A stretch of 64,000 nucleotides of DNA from JANSYP01 sp038751255 (lineage in GTDB: Bacteria; Pseudomonadota; Alphaproteobacteria; Rhodobacterales; Rhodobacteraceae), in NCBI GenBank assembly GCA_038751255.1, contig JBCDGN010000007.1, forward strand, positions 1-64,000, written 5' to 3'. Both the position numbers and the translations under genes were made by a program. Each line of letters opens with the position of its first letter. Within the stretch, counting starts at the first letter, position 1. Shown piece after piece: positions 43,550 through 52,617 of this stretch. The notes beneath the pieces are model-generated. The model was not told the DNA's origin. It saw nothing but the letters and a program-made list of their open reading frames with translations, and did not search any database.

Positions 43550-45073
43550 ATGCAGCCGCTTCTTCAGATGCGCGCCATCACCAAAACATTCCCGGGTGTG
43601 AAGGCGCTCGACCATGTCGATCTGAGTGTCCGGGAAGGCGAGATCCACGCCATTGTCGGTGAAAACGGTGCTGGCAAATCCACCCTGATGAAAGTGCTAA
43701 GCGGGGTTTATCCAGCGGGCGGCTACGAGGGCGAAATCCACTATGCTGGAGAATTGGCGGCGTTCAGGTCCATCTCGGACAGTGAAGCCGATGGCATCAT
43801 CATCATCCACCAGGAACTTGCCTTGGTGCCCCTACTGTCAATCGCGGAAAACCTGTTTCTCGGCAATGAGATCGCTGGGAAGACCGGGGTGGTCAACTGG
43901 CGCGAGACGCTGAACCAGACCGAAAAGCTGCTGCGCAAAGTGGGGCTGCGCGAGGCGCCCACGACCCTTGTTGAAAAGCTCGGCGTCGGCAAACAGCAAC
44001 TCGTTGAGATTGCAAAGGCGCTGTCAAAAGAAGTGCGCCTGTTGATCTTGGATGAACCCACCGCGGCGTTGTCGGAGGCCGACAGCCAAGCGCTTCTCGA
44101 TTTGATGCTTGAGCTTAAAGCTCAGGGCGTGACGCAAATCATCATCAGCCACAAGCTCAACGAAGTGCGCCGTGTGGCGGACACCGTCACGGTGATCCGG
44201 GACGGCACGACAATCTCGACCATGCGCTCGGACGTGGATGAGATCACCGAAGACCGGATCGTGCGCGATATGGTGGGCCGTGACATGGCCCATCGCTTTC
44301 CCGAACGCACACGGACCTCAGGCGAGACCCTGATGGAGGTCAAAAACTGGAATGTCTGGCATCCAGAGCATGCCGACCGCCAAGTGATCCGCAATGTGAA
44401 CTTCACCGTGGGGGCTGGAGAGGTCGTTGGCATCGCCGGGCTGATGGGCGCGGGCCGGACTGAGTTGGCGATGAGCATTTTCGGCCGCTCTTATGGTCAG
44501 AACATCAGCGGTGAGATCGAAATTCGCGGCGCGCCGGTCGATCTGCGCGATGTGCCGCGCGCTATCGCGGCGGGTCTGGCCTATGTCACCGAAGACCGAA
44601 AAAGCCTGGGCCTTATTTTGGACGAAAGCATTCAGCGCAACATCACGTTGAGCAATCTCGGCGCGGTGTCCCGCTCGGCGATTTTGCGGTCGGCTGAAGA
44701 GACCCGCGTCTCGGAGAGCTATAAAAATGCGCTGAACATCCGCACCCCGAGTGTCTTTCAGCGGGTCGTGAACCTGTCTGGCGGCAATCAGCAGAAGGTT
44801 GTTCTGTCGAAATGGCTTTTTGCGGAACCTGAGGTCTTGATCCTAGACGAGCCCACGCGCGGGATCGATGTGGGCGCGAAATATGAGATTTATGGGATCA
44901 TCAACACGCTCTCTGCAGATGGAAAAGGGGTTGTGATGATCTCCTCTGAGATGCCCGAGCTTTTGGGCATGTGTGACCGGATTTACGTGATGAATGAGGG
45001 CGCGTTCGTCGGTGAGATGCCCGCTGACCAAGCCAGCCAAGAGCGGATCATGTCGCTCATCGTCACGCATTAG
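43550..45073 (+). CDS. gguA: Sugar ABC transporter ATPase (GguA/XylG-like)
   Basis: 507 residues with two ABC modules. The first has Walker A GENGAGKSTLMKVLSG, signature LGVGKQQLVEIAKAL (the Gly-poor variant usual here) and Walker B LLILDEPTAAL. The second has GLMGAGRTELAMSIFG (degenerate Walker A), signature LSGGNQQKVVLSKWL and LILDEPTRGIDVGAK. This is the standard form for monosaccharide importers. The ATG at 43550 with CGAGG upstream is preferred over the TTG one codon earlier. It works with the permease 9 bp downstream. Confidence 0.92.
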   Translation: MQPLLQMRAITKTFPGVKALDHVDLSVREGEIHAIVGENGAGKSTLMKVLSGVYPAGGYEGEIHYAGELAAFRSISDSEADGIIIIHQELALVPLLSIAENLFLGNEIAGKTGVVNWRETLNQTEKLLRKVGLREAPTTLVEKLGVGKQQLVEIAKALSKEVRLLILDEPTAALSEADSQALLDLMLELKAQGVTQIIISHKLNEVRRVADTVTVIRDGTTISTMRSDVDEITEDRIVRDMVGRDMAHRFPERTRTSGETLMEVKNWNVWHPEHADRQVIRNVNFTVGAGEVVGIAGLMGAGRTELAMSIFGRSYGQNISGEIEIRGAPVDLRDVPRAIAAGLAYVTEDRKSLGLILDESIQRNITLSNLGAVSRSAILRSAEETRVSESYKNALNIRTPSVFQRVVNLSGGNQQKVVLSKWLFAEPEVLILDEPTRGIDVGAKYEIYGIINTLSADGKGVVMISSEMPELLGMCDRIYVMNEGAFVGEMPADQASQERIMSLIVTH

Positions 45074-45082
45074 GGGGCTTTC

Positions 45083-46321
45083 ATGGAAACCGCAAAATCG
45101 CCTGAGCAGATCAGCGCAACCCCGGGACGGTCGACCGCCTATCTGGTCGCCCATATCCGAGAATATGGACTGTTGCTGGCGCTGATCGCGATCATGGCGT
45201 TCTTTCAGATCGTCACCAATGGCACGCTGCTGAAGCCGGTCAACATCACCAACCTGCTGCTGCAAAACAGCTATATCATCATCATGGCGCTCGGCATGCT
45301 GGTCGTCATCGTGGCCGGCCATATCGATTTGTCCGTAGGCTCGGTCATGGGCTTCATCGGCGCGCTGGCGGCGGTGATGATCGTGAATTTCGAGTACTCC
45401 ATGTGGGTCGCCGTCCCGATCTGTCTGATTGTCGGCGGCGCCATCGGCGCGGCGCAAGGCTATTGGGTCGCTTATTGGAAAATCCCGTCTTTTATCGTGA
45501 CTTTGGCAGGCATGTTGGTGTTTCGCGGGCTGTCTCTGTGGCTGCTCGAAGGGCAGTCGGTGGGGCCCTTTCCCAAAGAGTTCCAGGTGATCGCCACCGG
45601 CTTCGTGCCGGATATCTTCCCCGCCGCCATCGGAGAGAGTCTTGCACCGATCTTTGATGCACGACGGGTCAATGTCTTGGCGCTGCTGACCGGGATCGTC
45701 GCGGCGGCGATCATCATTTGGATGGGGCTCAACAAACGGGCCCGCAACCGCGCCTATGGGATCGAAGACGAGCCGCAGATCTTTTTCGTGGTCCGCACCG
45801 CAATCATTGCGATTGCGCTGATCTTCATCTGTTTCAAGCTCTCCACCTTCCGGGGATTGCCGAATGTTCTGATCACCATGGGTGTGTTGACGATCATCTA
45901 CGCGTTCATCACCGAAAGCACCGTACTGGGGCGGCGGATTTATGCGCTTGGCGGCAATCAGAAGGCCTCGAAACTCTCCGGCATCAAGACCGAGCGTCTG
46001 ACCTTTCTTGCGTTCACCAATATGGGGGTCCTTGCAGCCGCGGCGGGGCTGGTCTTTGCCGCGCGGCTGAACACCGCGACCCCCAAAGCGGGTTTTGCGC
46101 TGGAGCTTGACGTGATTGCCGCGGTCTTCATCGGCGGGGCATCGATGTCGGGCGGGGTCGGTAAGATCGTCGGCGCGGTGGTCGGCGCCTTCCTTATGGG
46201 GGTGTTGAACAATGGCATGTCGATCATGGGGATCGGCATCGATTATCAGCAGATGATCAAGGGCATGGTGCTGCTCGCTGCCGTGATCTTTGACGTCTAC
46301 AACAAAAGCAAGCAGGGCTGA
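45083..46321 (+). CDS. gguB: Sugar ABC transporter permease (GguB/XylH-like)
   Basis: 412 residues, about ten or more membrane helices, with LVVIVAGHIDLSVGSVMGFI (helix 3 signature), WKIPSFIVTLAGMLVFRGLS and the coupling loop LGRRIYALGGNQKASKLSGI typical of the ribose/xylose permease family. Its length and the long middle loop match XylH/GguB. It forms the homodimeric channel for the ChvE-like receptor and GguA-like ATPase. Confidence 0.92.
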   Translation: METAKSPEQISATPGRSTAYLVAHIREYGLLLALIAIMAFFQIVTNGTLLKPVNITNLLLQNSYIIIMALGMLVVIVAGHIDLSVGSVMGFIGALAAVMIVNFEYSMWVAVPICLIVGGAIGAAQGYWVAYWKIPSFIVTLAGMLVFRGLSLWLLEGQSVGPFPKEFQVIATGFVPDIFPAAIGESLAPIFDARRVNVLALLTGIVAAAIIIWMGLNKRARNRAYGIEDEPQIFFVVRTAIIAIALIFICFKLSTFRGLPNVLITMGVLTIIYAFITESTVLGRRIYALGGNQKASKLSGIKTERLTFLAFTNMGVLAAAAGLVFAARLNTATPKAGFALELDVIAAVFIGGASMSGGVGKIVGAVVGAFLMGVLNNGMSIMGIGIDYQQMIKGMVLLAAVIFDVYNKSKQG

Positions 46322-46324
46322 GCG

Positions 46325-48070
46325 ATGCCCTTCACACCCGCAAAATGGCCGCGCAAACTGCGTTCGCAGGAATGGTATGGCGGCACCTCAAGGGACACCA
46401 TCTACCATCGGGGATGGCTGAAAAACCAAGGCTATCCGGGCGATCTATTCGATGGGCGGCCAGTGATCGGCATCATGAATACCTGGTCCGATCTGACGCC
46501 CTGCAACGGTCATCTGCGCGAGTTGGCCGAAAAAGTGAAGGCCGGGATTTGGGAGGCAGGCGGGTTTCCGGTCGAGGTTCCTGCGTTCTCGGCGTCGGAA
46601 AACACCTTCCGGCCCACAGCGATGATGTTCCGCAATCTTGCGGCGTTGAGCATCGAAGAACAGATGCGCGGCCAACCCATCGACGGTGCGGTGTTGCTTG
46701 TGGGGTGTGACAAGACCACCCCGAGCCTGCTGATGGCCGCGGCCTCGACCGATATGCCCTCGATCGTGGTGTCGGGCGGTCCGATGCTGAACGGGTATTT
46801 CCAGGGTGAGCGTGTGGGCTCTGGCACTCATCTTTGGAAGTTTTCGGAGGCCGTGAAAGCGGGTGAGATGACCCAAGAGGAGTTTCTGGAAGCCGAGCAA
46901 TCCATGAGCCGTTCTTCGGGCAGCTGCAACACAATGGGGACGGCGTCGACCATGGCGTCGATGTCGGAGGCTCTGGGCATGGCGCTCTCCGGCAACGCCG
47001 CGATCCCCGCGGTGGACAGTCGGCGGCGGGTCATGGCGCAGGTATCAGGTCGTCGGATCGTACAGATGGTCAAAGACGATCTCAAACCCTCTGACATCCT
47101 CACAAAGGCGGCGTTTGAGAATGCGATCCGCACCAATGGTGCAATCGGGGGCTCCACCAACGCGGTGGTGCATCTTCTCGCGATTGCGGGCCGTGTCGAT
47201 GGGGTCGATCTTACCCTCGACGACTGGGATCGCTGCGGCCGCGAAGTGGCGACCATCGTCAATCTGATGCCTTCGGGCAAATATCTGATGGAGGAGTTCT
47301 TCTATGCCGGCGGCCTGCCGGTCGTGCTGAAACATCTTGGCGAAGCGGGGCTGTTGCACAAGGAGGCTCTGACCGTCTCTGGCGGACCGATCTGGGATGA
47401 TATCAAGGGCGTCAAAAACTGGAATGAAGATGTCATTCTGCCAGTGGACAAAGCCCTGACAGCCCAAGGTGGCATGGCGGTGCTGCGCGGCAATCTTGCC
47501 CCTAACGGCGCAATCTTGAAACCCTCTGCCGCCTCGCCGCATCTGATGGCGCACCGGGGCAAGGCGGTCGTGTTCGAGGATATCGACGACTACAAAGCGC
47601 GTATCAATGATGACGCGCTGGAAATCGACGAAACCTGCATCATGGTGCTCAAAAACTGCGGGCCCAAAGGGTATCCCGGTATGGCCGAAGTGGGCAATAT
47701 GGGCCTTCCGCCAAAGGTTCTGAAGAAGGGCATCACCGATATGATCCGTATCTCAGATGCGCGGATGTCAGGCACGGCCTATGGGACGGTAATCCTCCAC
47801 ACCTCTCCAGAGGCGGCGGCCGGTGGCCCGCTGGCCATTGTGCAAACCGGGGATTTTATCGAGCTCGACGTTCCTGCGCGGCGCCTTCACCTCGATATCT
47901 CGGACGCAGAGATGTCGATGCGGTTGGCCAGATGGTCGCCCAGTTATGATCGCGCGGAAAGCGGCTATGCCTGGTTGCACCAGGAACATGTGGGTGGGGC
48001 CGATACGGGGGCGGATCTTGATTTTTTGAAAGGCTGTCGCGGCAATCCGGTCGGGAAAGACGCCCATTGA
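46325..48070 (+). CDS. Sugar-acid dehydratase of the IlvD/EDD family (probably L-arabonate dehydratase)
   Basis: 581 residues with the family's Fe-S cysteines visible in TPCNGHLRELAE, LLVGCDKTTPSLLMAA and SGSCNTMGTASTM, and the late RMSGTAYGTVILHTSPEA loop. The enzyme removes water from an aldonic acid (L-arabonate or close relatives such as D-xylonate or L-fuconate) to give the 2-keto-3-deoxy acid. Length and motifs fit sugar-acid dehydratases better than dihydroxy-acid dehydratase IlvD, and the operon context with ChvE-GguAB and the next two genes fits the oxidative pentose (Weimberg) route. Four bases separate it from the permease gene. Confidence 0.85.
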   Translation: MPFTPAKWPRKLRSQEWYGGTSRDTIYHRGWLKNQGYPGDLFDGRPVIGIMNTWSDLTPCNGHLRELAEKVKAGIWEAGGFPVEVPAFSASENTFRPTAMMFRNLAALSIEEQMRGQPIDGAVLLVGCDKTTPSLLMAAASTDMPSIVVSGGPMLNGYFQGERVGSGTHLWKFSEAVKAGEMTQEEFLEAEQSMSRSSGSCNTMGTASTMASMSEALGMALSGNAAIPAVDSRRRVMAQVSGRRIVQMVKDDLKPSDILTKAAFENAIRTNGAIGGSTNAVVHLLAIAGRVDGVDLTLDDWDRCGREVATIVNLMPSGKYLMEEFFYAGGLPVVLKHLGEAGLLHKEALTVSGGPIWDDIKGVKNWNEDVILPVDKALTAQGGMAVLRGNLAPNGAILKPSAASPHLMAHRGKAVVFEDIDDYKARINDDALEIDETCIMVLKNCGPKGYPGMAEVGNMGLPPKVLKKGITDMIRISDARMSGTAYGTVILHTSPEAAAGGPLAIVQTGDFIELDVPARRLHLDISDAEMSMRLARWSPSYDRAESGYAWLHQEHVGGADTGADLDFLKGCRGNPVGKDAH

Positions 48071-48106
48071 CGACACCATCACAGCAACAAAAGGAAAGTG
48101 AGTGCG

Positions 48107-49024
48107 ATGAAGGCCCCTCTTAGCGGCATCTTGCCGGTCGCCCCGACCCCGTTCTTGGAGGACGGGCAGTTGGACCTCGAAGGCATGCGCCGGGTGCTGG
48201 ACTGCATGATCGATCAGGGCGTCGATGCGATCTGTATTCTGGCCAATTACTCTGAACAGTTCTTGCTGTCGGATACCGAACGCGCAGCGGTGATGCTTGC
48301 CACGCTCGAACATGTCTCGGGCCGCGTGCCGGTGATTGTCACCATCAGCCATTTCTCTACTGGGATCGTGGTGGAGCGGGCGCGCGCTGCGGCCAATCTG
48401 GGCGCATCCATGGTGATGATGATGCCGCCCTATCATGGGGTGGGTTTGGTTCCCTCTGAGGCGGGTATCTTCGAGCATTTCCAAGCGGTCTCAGAGGCAA
48501 TATCTATCCCGATCATGGTGCAGGATGCACCTTTGTCGGGGTGCACAATGAGCGTCGGGCTGCTGGTGCGGATGGCGCAAGACCTTGAACAGGTCAGCTA
48601 TTTCAAGATGGAGATGCCGTTTGCCGCCGACAAGCTTGCCGCCCTGATCGCCGCGGGGGGCGATGATATCCTGGGACCCTTCGATGGGGAGGAAGCCGCA
48701 ACACTCCTGGCGGATTTGGACGCTGGCGCCACCGGCACAATGACATCGGCCCTGCAGCCGGAGAAAATTCGCCCCATTGTCACGCAGTATTTGTCAGGTG
48801 ACACCGAAGCCGCTTTGGCGCAGTGGAAGCTCTGCCTGCCGCTCATCAATCATGAAAACCGTCAATGTGGCTTGCGCGCATGTAAGGTCGTGATGAAAGA
48901 GGGGTGTGTTATCCGGTCCGATCATGTCCGCCACCCTCTGAAACCGATGTCTCAGCGCACGAAAACACGGTTGCTGCAGCTGGCGGAGGAAATGGATCTC
49001 ATCGCGCTCAAATGGGGAAAGTGA
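48107..49024 (+). CDS. DapA-superfamily dehydratase (probably 2-keto-3-deoxy-L-arabonate dehydratase)
   Basis: 305 residues from the ATG at 48107; a GTG three codons earlier leaves no room after AAGGAA. It has the (beta/alpha)8 fold with LPVAPTPFLEDGQLDLEGMR, AAANLGASMVMMMPPYHG (the family Tyr region) and the Schiff-base Lys in VSYFKMEMPF. In Weimberg-type operons this family converts 2-keto-3-deoxy-pentonate to 2-oxoglutarate semialdehyde. An aldolase activity cannot be excluded, but the downstream semialdehyde dehydrogenase supports dehydration. Confidence 0.82.
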   Translation: MKAPLSGILPVAPTPFLEDGQLDLEGMRRVLDCMIDQGVDAICILANYSEQFLLSDTERAAVMLATLEHVSGRVPVIVTISHFSTGIVVERARAAANLGASMVMMMPPYHGVGLVPSEAGIFEHFQAVSEAISIPIMVQDAPLSGCTMSVGLLVRMAQDLEQVSYFKMEMPFAADKLAALIAAGGDDILGPFDGEEAATLLADLDAGATGTMTSALQPEKIRPIVTQYLSGDTEAALAQWKLCLPLINHENRQCGLRACKVVMKEGCVIRSDHVRHPLKPMSQRTKTRLLQLAEEMDLIALKWGK

Positions 49025-49031
49025 ACATCGT

Positions 49032-50546
49032 ATGGTAGTTGAATTGACGGGCAAGAACCTGGTGGCAGGCGATTGGGTCGAGGCCGCGGGCAGCTTCACG
49101 TCTGAGCCGGTGAGCGGCGCGCCGAGAGCGTTTTCACAAGGAAACGTCGCGCTGGTAGACCGCGCAGCTAAGGCTGCGGAAGACGCGTTTGGGATTTATG
49201 CCGCCACCAGCCGAGAAGACCGTGCCATTTTTCTCAACCAAATCGCCGATGAAATCGAAAACCGTGGCGCCGCGATCACCGAGATTGGAACCGAGGAAAC
49301 CGGATTGCCGGCTGCACGACTTGACGGCGAACGCGGCCGGACCACGGGGCAATTGCGCATGTTTGCCAATCATATCCTGGCAGGCGATTATCTTGATCGT
49401 CGCCATGATGAGGCTCTGCCGGATCGCGCGCCCCTGCCACGACCTGACCTACGGCTGATCCAACGCCCCATTGGTCCGGTGGCGGTGTTTGGCGCGTCCA
49501 ACTTTCCGCTGGCCTTTTCGACCGCTGGGGGCGACACCGCGGCCGCTCTGGCGGCAGGGTGTCCGGTCATTGTCAAAGCCCATCCTGCCCATCCTGGTAC
49601 CGGAGAGATTGTGGCCGATGCGATTCGCGCAGCTGCGGCGGCAACGGACCAGCCAATGGGTGTCTTCAGCTTTATCCATGATGCTGGTCATGAAATTGGT
49701 GCCGCTCTGGTTCAGCATCCGCTGATCACCGCTGTCGGCTTCACCGGGTCCTTGCGCGCCGGGCGCGCTTTGTTCGATCTTTGTGCCGCGCGGCCCGTTC
49801 CGATCCCGTTCTATGGCGAGCTTGGCGCGATCAACCCGATGTTCGTCCTGCCGGACGCTTTGGCGGCGCGCGCGGCGGATATCGCCAATTGTTGGGCGGC
49901 TTCGCTGACCATGGGCGCGGGGCAGTTTTGCACCAATCCCGGCGTTGCCTTCGTGACCGACGGGGCCGGGGCGGAGACCTTTGCAGAGGCGGCGACCGAG
50001 GCCTTGGCTGGCGTCAATGAACAGGTCATGCTGAGCGCCAACATCGCGCAGAGCTTTGCCGAGGGCCGTGATCGCCTGGCCGCGACGCCAGGGGTCGAGA
50101 CCCTGCTGGAGCGTGACAGCGGAGCCCGGGCGGCCAATCCCAACCTGCTCGCGACCACCGCCGAGACTTGGTTCGCGCGCTCCGATCTGGCGGAGGAGGT
50201 CTTTGGCCCTTTGGGCATCCTGGTTCGGCTGAGCGACCCCGCTCAGTATCTGCAGGCAGCCAATGGGCTTGAGGGCCAGTTGACCTGTACCTTGCATCTC
50301 GACGATGGCGATCTTGAGCTTGCCCAAGACTTAATGCCGGTCCTGGAACGCAAAGCGGGACGCATTCTGGCCAACGGGTATCCAACGGGCGTGGAAGTGT
50401 GCGATGCGATGGTCCATGGCGGGCCTTATCCGGCCTCGACCAATTTCGGCGCCACGTCGGTGGGCAGCATGGCCATCCGACGTTTCCTGCGCCCGGTGAG
50501 TTATCAGAACATGCCAGAGGGACTGCTACCGCGCGATCTGACCTGA
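49032..50546 (+). CDS. 2-oxoglutarate semialdehyde dehydrogenase (ALDH superfamily)
   Basis: 504 residues of the fatty/oxoglutarate-semialdehyde ALDH branch: RPIGPVAVFGASNFPLAFST, GCPVIVKAHPAHPGTGE (cofactor Lys), the general base Glu in PFYGELGAINPMF and the nucleophile Cys in GAGQFCTNPG. It oxidises the semialdehyde made by the preceding enzyme to 2-oxoglutarate, feeding the TCA cycle. It ends the sugar operon; 7 bp separate it from the preceding gene. Confidence 0.88.
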   Translation: MVVELTGKNLVAGDWVEAAGSFTSEPVSGAPRAFSQGNVALVDRAAKAAEDAFGIYAATSREDRAIFLNQIADEIENRGAAITEIGTEETGLPAARLDGERGRTTGQLRMFANHILAGDYLDRRHDEALPDRAPLPRPDLRLIQRPIGPVAVFGASNFPLAFSTAGGDTAAALAAGCPVIVKAHPAHPGTGEIVADAIRAAAAATDQPMGVFSFIHDAGHEIGAALVQHPLITAVGFTGSLRAGRALFDLCAARPVPIPFYGELGAINPMFVLPDALAARAADIANCWAASLTMGAGQFCTNPGVAFVTDGAGAETFAEAATEALAGVNEQVMLSANIAQSFAEGRDRLAATPGVETLLERDSGARAANPNLLATTAETWFARSDLAEEVFGPLGILVRLSDPAQYLQAANGLEGQLTCTLHLDDGDLELAQDLMPVLERKAGRILANGYPTGVEVCDAMVHGGPYPASTNFGATSVGSMAIRRFLRPVSYQNMPEGLLPRDLT

Positions 50547-51139
50547 TGCGAAAGGCTTCCGTTCAGCCGACATCGCGCGAAACTACTGTCAGGTTGAACC
50601 GCAAACCCCTGGCAAGAGGGCCGAACAGGCTCTGCTGTGCGTGTCGTTTTGGGTTTTATCTCAAAAGTTTCTGCGAGACGCACGCACGCCAGCCTTTGTA
50701 GAGACCCAGGCTGCGAGGTGAGAAAACGGCTGGAACGTGTCGCGACCGCAGCTCAGGAGCTTACTTTGGAAGCGAGTCTAAGCCATTTCGGTGGAGGAGA
50801 CTTCTTTGGTACCGCCTCCAAGTGCATTACCGGACCGGTGCTATTCACACTCGCATCCGGCGTCTTCTTGACCGGTTCAACGTCTTCAAGCGTTCCGCCA
50901 GTGCCCTTGCTCTTCTCACTGCCGATGCTTGCGACGGAGATTTTCGCCCTGGGAGCGGTGCGACGGCTTTTCAATGTAGTGAAACATCCGCATTTGCGTC
51001 TTCAAAGCGCCTCGTCAAATACGTCCTACATCGGTGTCACAGATTGACCCTCAAACCGAGGCTATCAGGTGGGGCTCGCCCGTCTGCGTATTGGCCTTTC
51101 GTTTGTTGAGATAAAAATGGGCGGGTGCTGCACTGAGAT
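50547..51139. other. Intergenic region with no supported gene
   Basis: 593 bp between the sugar operon and the HxlR gene. Open frames here (for example minus 50753-50974) begin with TTG, lack ribosome sites and match nothing I know. No terminator with a clear T-run was found. Confidence 0.4.
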
Positions 51140-51475
51140 TTACTTTGCGACCTGTGCCGCGCCCCAAGCTTTCATTTGGTCGATGACCGGCAGGACGGAG
51201 CGACCTTTATCCGTAAGTGCATAATCGACACGCGGGGGCACCTCGGCAAAGACCGTCCGAGAGATCAAGGCATCCGCCTCAAGCTCTCGCAACTGCTTGG
51301 TTAGCATCTGTTTTGTGATCCCCGGCACCGCCCGCTGCATTGCTCCAAATCGGTCAATGCCATTGGCGATGCAGTAGATGATCACGGGCTTCCACTTCCC
51401 CCCAACCACCGACAGAAAGTGCGTCACTGGACATCCCTGAGCATCGGGACTTGGCGCCAATGGTTCCGATTTCAT
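51140..51475 (-). CDS. HxlR-family (MarR-like winged helix) regulator
   Basis: 111 residues with the HxlR core: CPVTHFLSVVGGKWKPVIIY including the conserved Cys before the WK motif, GITKQMLTKQLRELEADALI (recognition helix) and RVDYALTDKGRSVLPVID (wing). Family members sense electrophiles, hypochlorite or quinones through the N-terminal Cys. It is divergent from the secreted APCDD1-like gene. ATGACTA occurs twice in the space between them (51474 and 51493), one copy overlapping its own start, possibly marking the operator. Confidence 0.88.
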   Translation of the reverse strand: MKSEPLAPSPDAQGCPVTHFLSVVGGKWKPVIIYCIANGIDRFGAMQRAVPGITKQMLTKQLRELEADALISRTVFAEVPPRVDYALTDKGRSVLPVIDQMKAWGAAQVAK

Positions 51476-51559
51476 GACTATCTCAGTTTTTAATGACTAG
51501 TTGTCCCAGACATTTTTATGCGCAACTTGAGGTGCCATCGTCAACCGATGGAGACACAT

Positions 51560-52219
51560 ATGAAACAGCTCATCGCAACACTGGCATTTTTTTGCACGCA
51601 AACCATCAGCGCATCGGCGCAAGATACGACTTTGGAAGGATTACAGCAGCGCATTGTTGGCAGCTGGACCTCGATCAGCTGCGAATTACGCCCGCAACAA
51701 AATCCTCAGGATCCAAGCCTCGCGCCCTCTCCGATCTATCTCACACGGGATTTCAAATATGATGCAGAGGGCAGTTTTCACGGCACTATCACGGTTTACG
51801 CGGATCCAGCCTGCCAGATGCCTGCGATTTCTTACGATTTCGCTGGAGAGATCGTTTGGCATGGCGCCAATCCCGCTGCTGATGGCGCGTGGTCCCAAGA
51901 CTATCTGCTCAATCGCCAGCTTCAACTGACGGTGCTCGCCGCACCAATGGCTGCCCAATTGAATGCTCTGCCCGATGGCGCCTGTGGCACTGGTGCGTTC
52001 ATCGTCGGCAAGACCCGCAATATTCTTGGTCAGCCCTGCGCACTTCTGCGCTTTGTTGAGGGCAGCGACTTTGTGAAGGATCATGACTTTCTATATGTAC
52101 GGGAGGACACACCTAACATGCTGTTTATGGGTGGAAAACATGTCGACGGGACAGGCTTCTACATCCCAGAGAACCGCCCGACCGTCGGACTGCAACAACC
52201 CCTGATCCGCGTGAACTAG
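51560..52219 (+). CDS. Secreted protein resembling the APCDD1 (APCDDC) domain
   Basis: 219 residues from MKQLIATLAF at 51560 (GGAG 6 nt upstream), with a signal peptide cleaved after ASA. The mature part reads IVGSWTSISCELRP, YLTRDFKYDAEGSFHG and TVYADPACQMPAISYDFAGE, followed by GACGTGAFIVGKTR. That order (GxWxSxxCExRP, then a strand with TR, then a C-containing turn) recalls the extracellular APCDDC domain of animal APCDD1, in which Cys pairs stabilise a lipid-binding beta-barrel. Four Cys are present in the mature protein. The bacterial function is unknown. It is divergent from an HxlR regulator, so it may be induced by redox or electrophile stress (inference). Confidence 0.6.
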   Translation: MKQLIATLAFFCTQTISASAQDTTLEGLQQRIVGSWTSISCELRPQQNPQDPSLAPSPIYLTRDFKYDAEGSFHGTITVYADPACQMPAISYDFAGEIVWHGANPAADGAWSQDYLLNRQLQLTVLAAPMAAQLNALPDGACGTGAFIVGKTRNILGQPCALLRFVEGSDFVKDHDFLYVREDTPNMLFMGGKHVDGTGFYIPENRPTVGLQQPLIRVN

Positions 52220-52348
52220 GCTTTCGGCAAAGTCTGCGGTGCGTCGGAAATTAAAAAGGGCACAATCTTGATCGGCGCCCCAAAACAGCCGTCACAGATT
52301 GTGCCCGGGACACAGGTTGGACCGTGTCCTTGGTCGATATCTCCGATC

Positions 52349-52447
52349 TCAGCGCCGAATGACGCTGATGGGAACGTAGTACCGCCGCACAAATTTCTCG
52401 CCATAGAGTTGGCAAAGTGCGTCATAGACCATTCTAGGAACCACCAT
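52349..52447 (-). CDS. Possible 32-residue small protein
   Basis: ATG at 52447 is preceded by GGAGGAG at a good distance (about 8 nt), and the frame encodes MVVPRMVYDALCQLYGEKFV and a basic end VRRYY...IRR before TGA. The strong ribosome site is the main support. A second open frame overlaps it (minus 52216-52485) and has a Cys-rich end (CVPGTICDGC). One of the two may be real, or both may be parts of a frameshifted gene. The rest of 52220-52617 shows nothing else. Confidence 0.25.
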   Translation of the reverse strand: MVVPRMVYDALCQLYGEKFVRRYYVPISVIRR

Positions 52448-52617
52448 TTCCGAACTCCTCCAAAGTAGGCATCTGTATACAACAATAATATTTCAGGTAA
52501 AGCCGATAAAACCTACAAAGATTACTTAAGTTAATATCCAGCGGTGGCGCGTGCTTTTGTGCAACATGCGCCACAGAAGTTGTAAGTTTTGCGGGGGTAA
52601 ACCTTTTTGGCGAGCTC

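Noticed and set aside
50753..50974. 73-codon minus-strand frame in an empty interval
   Set aside because: TTG start, no ribosome site and low-complexity Lys/Pro/Ser content.
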